A stretch of DNA of 64,000 nt from positions 96,596,368 through 96,660,367 of the forward strand of contig OZ026516.1 of NCBI GenBank assembly GCA_964019695.1. Reading direction: 5' to 3'. The position numbers and the translations under genes were made by a program. The notes under the pieces were generated by a model. The model worked only from the letters and a program-made list of their open reading frames with translations, searched no databases and was not told the origin of the DNA. Each line of letters opens with the position of its first letter. The first letter of the stretch is position 1. The DNA comes from Loripinus fragilis (taxonomy: Eukaryota > Mollusca > Bivalvia > Lucinida > Lucinidae). This document shows, piece after piece, positions 60,213 through 64,000 of this stretch.

Positions 60213-61204
60213 GTGGTTGTTTGCATACAGAGCAAATCATTAATACTGTTATTTCAGTTGCATATAGAAACAAATTAAATTACAAAATATTTTGATTTAA
60301 ATTGAACATTTATACTAGTGTATTTAATGCATGTTTATTGCAAAATACTGTTTAAGTATGAAATATTCCTGGATATAATACTATAGATGCCATTTTGGGT
60401 GATGGGTCAATATTACCAGGAGAAGGACCTAAACACTACATAATAATGAGCCCATTCATGACAAAACTATTAGACCATTAAATCAGTAGAACCAGTCTTC
60501 AAAGTTACTGATTGCAGGCATGAGACTGAGTACAAAAGGAAAAAAACCCTGTAAATTGAAGGGGACCTGGCTGTTTAGGGGATAAAGCCCCTAACAGGCA
60601 AATGAAAATAGCATTTTTAAGAGGTCCTTAATGGAAGATTAGCAAATATACATGTACTTATTTATGTATGTGCTAAAAATATATAGGCTTTATTTACTTA
60701 CATGTACTTATACATTTTTCACAAGGATGGCAGTCTCGATATTTACAAAAGCCTCGACTCAATAATATACTGATAAGTATTGGTCTCATCTCAAATATTC
60801 AGATACAGTTCTTTGCAACAGTGTAAACATAGATCTAACTGCTCCTAAAGGACTATTATCTTGATTCGTAAACCAAGATCAGAGTCTACACTATTTGTCA
60901 TTTGATTACCACATTTTATTCAGGTAGTAAAAATGGACTTGTTGAAATTTAGGATTAGTATGGGGAGTATAGCTCAAGTGTCTGAATATCTATAGTATAT
61001 ACTGTAAAACAACACTATTGCAATTGTAAGGAATGTGAGTTTCTACAGTTTAATGTTTGATTTGTGATTGAAATGCAGGAGAACTTTCTATAAACAATGC
61101 TTAGAAGTAATAGTACTGCTTGCTTCAAAATACTGACTTAATAATAATTACAATAAAAAATACCCTTTTTTTACTGAAAAATGGTTATAACTATTTTTTC
61201 ATTT

Positions 61205-61396
61205 CTATCTAACCCATTGTAGACCGAAAATCCCTAAACAGGTACTTTGGCAAACAGTGAAGACCCAGATTTCATCAGCATCTGCACTGTTTGCTATAGT
61301 TTTTGGAAATTATAACCATAATGTAATGGACCATCCTGACAGAAATGTATCAAACTTTATGAAAAATTCCAATGGTCTAAACAGGGTTAAATAATT
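61205..61396. mobile_element. MITE family G relative
   Basis: TAACCCATTGTAGACC and inverse GGTCTAAACAGGGTTAA, with the interior GGCAAACAGTGAAGACCCAGATTTCATCAGCATCTGCACTGTTTGC hairpin. This is close to the satellite's founder hairpin. Confidence 0.75.
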
Positions 61397-61564
61397 AAAT
61401 TATATGTTGCCATGCTCATTGTAAAAGATTCAGCAAGATACTTTTAATGAGCACTTTCAATATATGTTTTTAAGAGAAGTGACATAAAACAACCCCAAAA
61501 ACAATATGAACGACACTCTTGTCAATGGCTATGAGATTGCATAAAATACTGTTCTAAAATTGGC

Positions 61565-61802
61565 CAAGACGTGTGAAAACCTGTCCTCGAGGTTTCTGAC
61601 CAGTTCATACACAAACCAGCCTGCTCAGCTACAGAGACTGCCTAGAAATTTGAATATTCCATGGTAGCAATTTTTGATACAATACTTTCCAATAAGCAAA
61701 TAATAAAGGTGTTGATCAGACTGCGCAGATGCGCAGGCTGGTCCGCACCTTTGTTCTTTGCAAATCCTGAAGACAGGTTTTCTTGTGTTTAGGCCCATAT
61801 AT
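61565..61802. mobile_element. MITE family A
   Basis: ACGTGTGAAAACCTGTCCTCGAGG at the left, CTGAAGACAGGTTTTCTTGTGT at the right and ATCAGACTGCGCAGATGCGCAGGCTGG inside. The 136-codon minus ORF at 61625-62035 reads through it and is not a gene. Confidence 0.8.
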
Positions 61803-62071
61803 GATAAAATGATTTTTATTCCAATGAAAGAATAAATCCAGATCAAATAACTGATTTTGGGGGAAAGGGAAACAAGCCAATTTATTTCGAGGGACCAGGT
61901 AGCCCTCCAAGATGCCTCATGCATACCTATTATTCTTTCTAGACTGTATACAACAAAGGTGATGATCAGACTGTACATTTGTTGTTCACATATGCCATAA
62001 ACAGGCATTCTCATGCCATAAACAGGCATTCCCATAATGTCCTTAATATGGGCTAAGTTTGATGAAATTTG

Positions 62072-62318
62072 TTAACCCTTTTCATTCTGAGGAAATATTC
62101 CATACATATTGATACAATAAGTATGGAATTGTCCATTTTTTATTTTACAGTCAAAATTTCTATAAAATGATGTATTTCTGTCCCTGAAGATTGTTTTAAT
62201 CATAGCAAACATTGCAGCCTCTAGCTGATATAATGCTGCATAATGCGGCATTGTATCTGGGTCATCACTGTTTGCCAAAGAAACTGTCCACCACTTTCCG
62301 GAATGAAAAGGGTTTAAA
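62072..62318. mobile_element. MITE family G, unexpanded reference copy
   Basis: GTTAACCCTTTTCATTCTGAGG and inverse CCGGAATGAAAAGGGTTTAAA, with the internal hairpin GATATAATGCTGCATAATGCGGCATTGTATCTGG. The flanking segments match both sides of the 52-bp satellite at 3650-5505. Confidence 0.82.
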
Positions 62319-62391
62319 CTACTTTAACAAAATTATTAAGGTCAGCTCATGAGATTTTGGTACTTATGGCATTATGTGCAAATTACATACA

Positions 62392-62500
62392 GTAAACCTG
62401 TCTAAAACGGCCACTCAAAAATAGACAAAGCAAAGATCTTAATGCCAAATGGTCGCTTAATGAAGGTCGAAAGTATAGCAGAATGCTCCCCTAATTTTTG
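62392..62500. mobile_element. Palindromic MITE family C, left half only
   Basis: ACAGTAAACCTGTCTAAAACGG to GCAGAATGCTCCCC, ending at the palindrome centre. The second arm is replaced by unrelated sequence. Confidence 0.75.
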
Positions 62501-62984
62501 GCTGAAGCCTTCATCCACTTCCAAACTTTGTGTGTGCCAGCTGTGAATGCTCTGGCAAGATTGTGTGGATGTGCAGACTTGTCGGAGTCTCCCCTGTCTG
62601 CAATATGTTCCAAAATCTCATGCTATGGCCTATTTGCAGATCAGATCTATAATTCCTATAATGAAAAAATCTTGTACAAAAATGCAAAACTTGTTTCAAC
62701 AATAAATAAACTGTTATCTGTATAATATGTTTTTTTGATTTTAGTGTAAAATAATGCTTCAACAATACGATAATACTAACAAACATTAAGGAAATATTAA
62801 GCATAACATTAAGATAATATTAACCATCAAAATTAGTTTAAAAGTTTACTCTTTGAAAAAATTTGATTCTCAATTTGTATGATTGTTTCAGCTAATTTTC
62901 GAAATACTGCCATGTATACTAAACATGTTATATTATTTGTTTGTAAACATTGTGCCATGGTTTCGTGAAGATAGGATTGAGATA

Positions 62985-63110
62985 ACTTTCTGTTTCCTCA
63001 ATCATGACAAATATTTTTGAGTACTCAAAAGAACTGTCTCACTGAGACAGTTCTTTTGTGTACCCAAAATATGTTTTTTGGTAAAGAAATGAGAAAATTA
63101 TGATTTTAGT
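62985..63110. mobile_element. Foldback MITE family B
   Basis: TTCTGTTTCCTCAATCATGAC, the hairpin AAAAGAACTGTCTCACTGAGACAGTTCTTTTGTGTACCC and GGTAAAGAAATGAGAAAATTATG. Confidence 0.78.
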
Positions 63111-63179
63111 GTAAAATAATGCTTCAACAATAGAATAATACTAACAAATATTAAGGAAAAATAAAAGTATTCAGACATG

Positions 63180-63652
63180 GGCCTCTTCTCAAGAAAAACC
63201 TGTCTTTGGTGTTTGGGACCAGGTAAGGCTTAATCTGGCCTGTCTCACCCCTTGTATACTAATGGATTCTTCCTTCTGATTTGATACAATATACTTGGGA
63301 CATTCCATTGTACATATCTGGGGGTGTCAGGTTATAATTTTAAAAAAATTGTCTTCTTTTGTCTGTAGATCTTTTTTACCTTTTCAAACAGTGCAGACCC
63401 TGATGAAATGCAGCATTATGCTGCATTTCATCTGGGTCATCACTGTTTGCAAAAGTGCTTTTTTAGGGGTTTCCAAAATACAAAGCATTAAACTAGCTAG
63501 AATATTCATGTGAAGCAAGTTTTAGCTTTTTTACTTTCCAGAGAGCAGATAACAAAGGCACTGATTAGACTGCGAGGATGTGCAGGCTGGCCTCCACATT
63601 TTTGCTAGCATGCAACAAAATAATGTTTTCTCTTGATAAGGCCCATATTATT
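63180..63652. mobile_element. MITE family A enlarged by a family G hairpin
   Basis: AAACCTGTCTTTGGTGTTTGG opens and the AATGTTTTCTCTTGATAAGGCCCATAT family end closes. Between lies a family G part with CAGACCCTGATGAAATGCAGCA / TGCTGCATTTCATCTGGGTCA (63392-63440), a nearly perfect hairpin. Confidence 0.65.
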
Positions 63653-63829
63653 AACCATTAAAATATAATTTTAAAAAATATTTCATTTAAAACTTTTGAT
63701 TCTCAATTTGTATGATTGTTGCAGCTAATTCTCTAAATACTGCCAATGTATATTAAACATATAAAGCATCATTTATAACACGCAGCAGAGAACATGTTAT
63801 GTTTTTTTTCCCAAAGAATCTGCACTAGA

Positions 63830-63935
63830 TTAGAGTAAGAAATTTCTGTTTCCTCAGTAATAACATATATATCTCATTGAGACATTTCTTTTGAGTACCA
63901 AAGATACAGTTTTGGTAAAATGTTGAGAAAATTAT
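63830..63935. mobile_element. Foldback MITE family B, degraded
   Basis: GAAATTTCTGTTTCCTCAGTAATAACATAT, only one arm (CTCATTGAGACATTTCTTTTGAGTACC) and TTTTGGTAAAATGTTGAGAAAATTATG. Confidence 0.6.
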
Positions 63936-64000
63936 GTCAAAGTTACCTTCCACCTCCTATTGAGTCCTGACACTGTCAGATCTAAGGAATAAATAGATTT

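Larger units (their letters stand above)
62720..63780. repeat. Local direct duplications
   Basis: GATTTTAGTGTAAAATAATG occurs at 62738 and 63101, and TTTGATTCTCAATTTGTATGATTGTT at 62865 and 63696; both are followed by related text. This suggests a tandem duplication of several hundred bases later broken up by MITEs. Confidence 0.6.

Noticed and set aside
61625..62035. 136-codon minus-strand ORF
   Set aside because: It reads through MITE family A and unrelated flank and has no domain or codon signature.
62498..62725. 75-codon plus-strand ORF (Cys-rich)
   Set aside because: No motif, no neighbouring exon signals, and it begins at the truncated centre of a MITE.

Overview
The window looks like nuclear DNA of a bivalve mollusc, probably a heterodont clam-like lineage. 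It is AT-rich, intron-rich and packed with short transposon relics. It carries repeats typical of bivalve genomes: about 147-bp 'cacagtgaccc' arrays and 'aagggccataactctg' arrays, each inside an element ending in GGGGGCATAA, plus two tRNA-derived SINE families. It also has intronless B-box/NHL (TRIM-like) genes of a class that is expanded in bivalves. There are no bacterial-type operons, ribosome-binding sites or CRISPR arrays. The organism call is inference; the gene and repeat structures are read from the sequence.

Left half (about 3.0-33.3 kb, minus strand): a conventional gene that is invisible to open-reading-frame scanning. Ten short exons, nine of them with good splice sites, join in phase into 351 codons of the mitochondrial cytochrome bc1 complex core protein 2 (UQCRC2/QCR2). 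The order is: tentative targeting-peptide exon at 33.2 kb, then 22.2, 20.7, 18.7, 17.7, 15.9, 12.6, 10.8, 7.6 and 3.1 kb. The last ~100 residues are not found and probably lie left of base 1. The introns are almost wholly mobile-element debris: a 52-bp satellite grown inside a MITE, two satellite-bearing elements, SINEs, foldback MITEs, hAT relics and a 4.9-kb element with perfect 26-bp inverted termini. Several elements stop within a few bases of splice donors.

Middle (33.4-50.5 kb): a transposon graveyard with no intact gene. It holds a poly-G-ended element with an 8-bp target duplication, palindromic MITEs, a LINE C-terminal fragment, a hAT TTF-finger fragment cut by a MITE, a decayed reverse-transcriptase ORF (probably Penelope-like), a complex 42.9-47.1 kb locus with ~560-bp inverted arms around a decayed ORF of unknown function, and a Tc1/mariner deletion derivative.

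Right part (50.7-57 kb): two intact intronless minus-strand paralogues, 562 and 556 codons, each with two B-boxes, a coiled coil and an NHL-type propeller but no RING. The stop codon of the first is the terminal base triplet of an adjacent MITE. From 57 to 64 kb only MITEs are seen, including copies that explain the origin of the 52-bp satellite at 3.6-5.5 kb.
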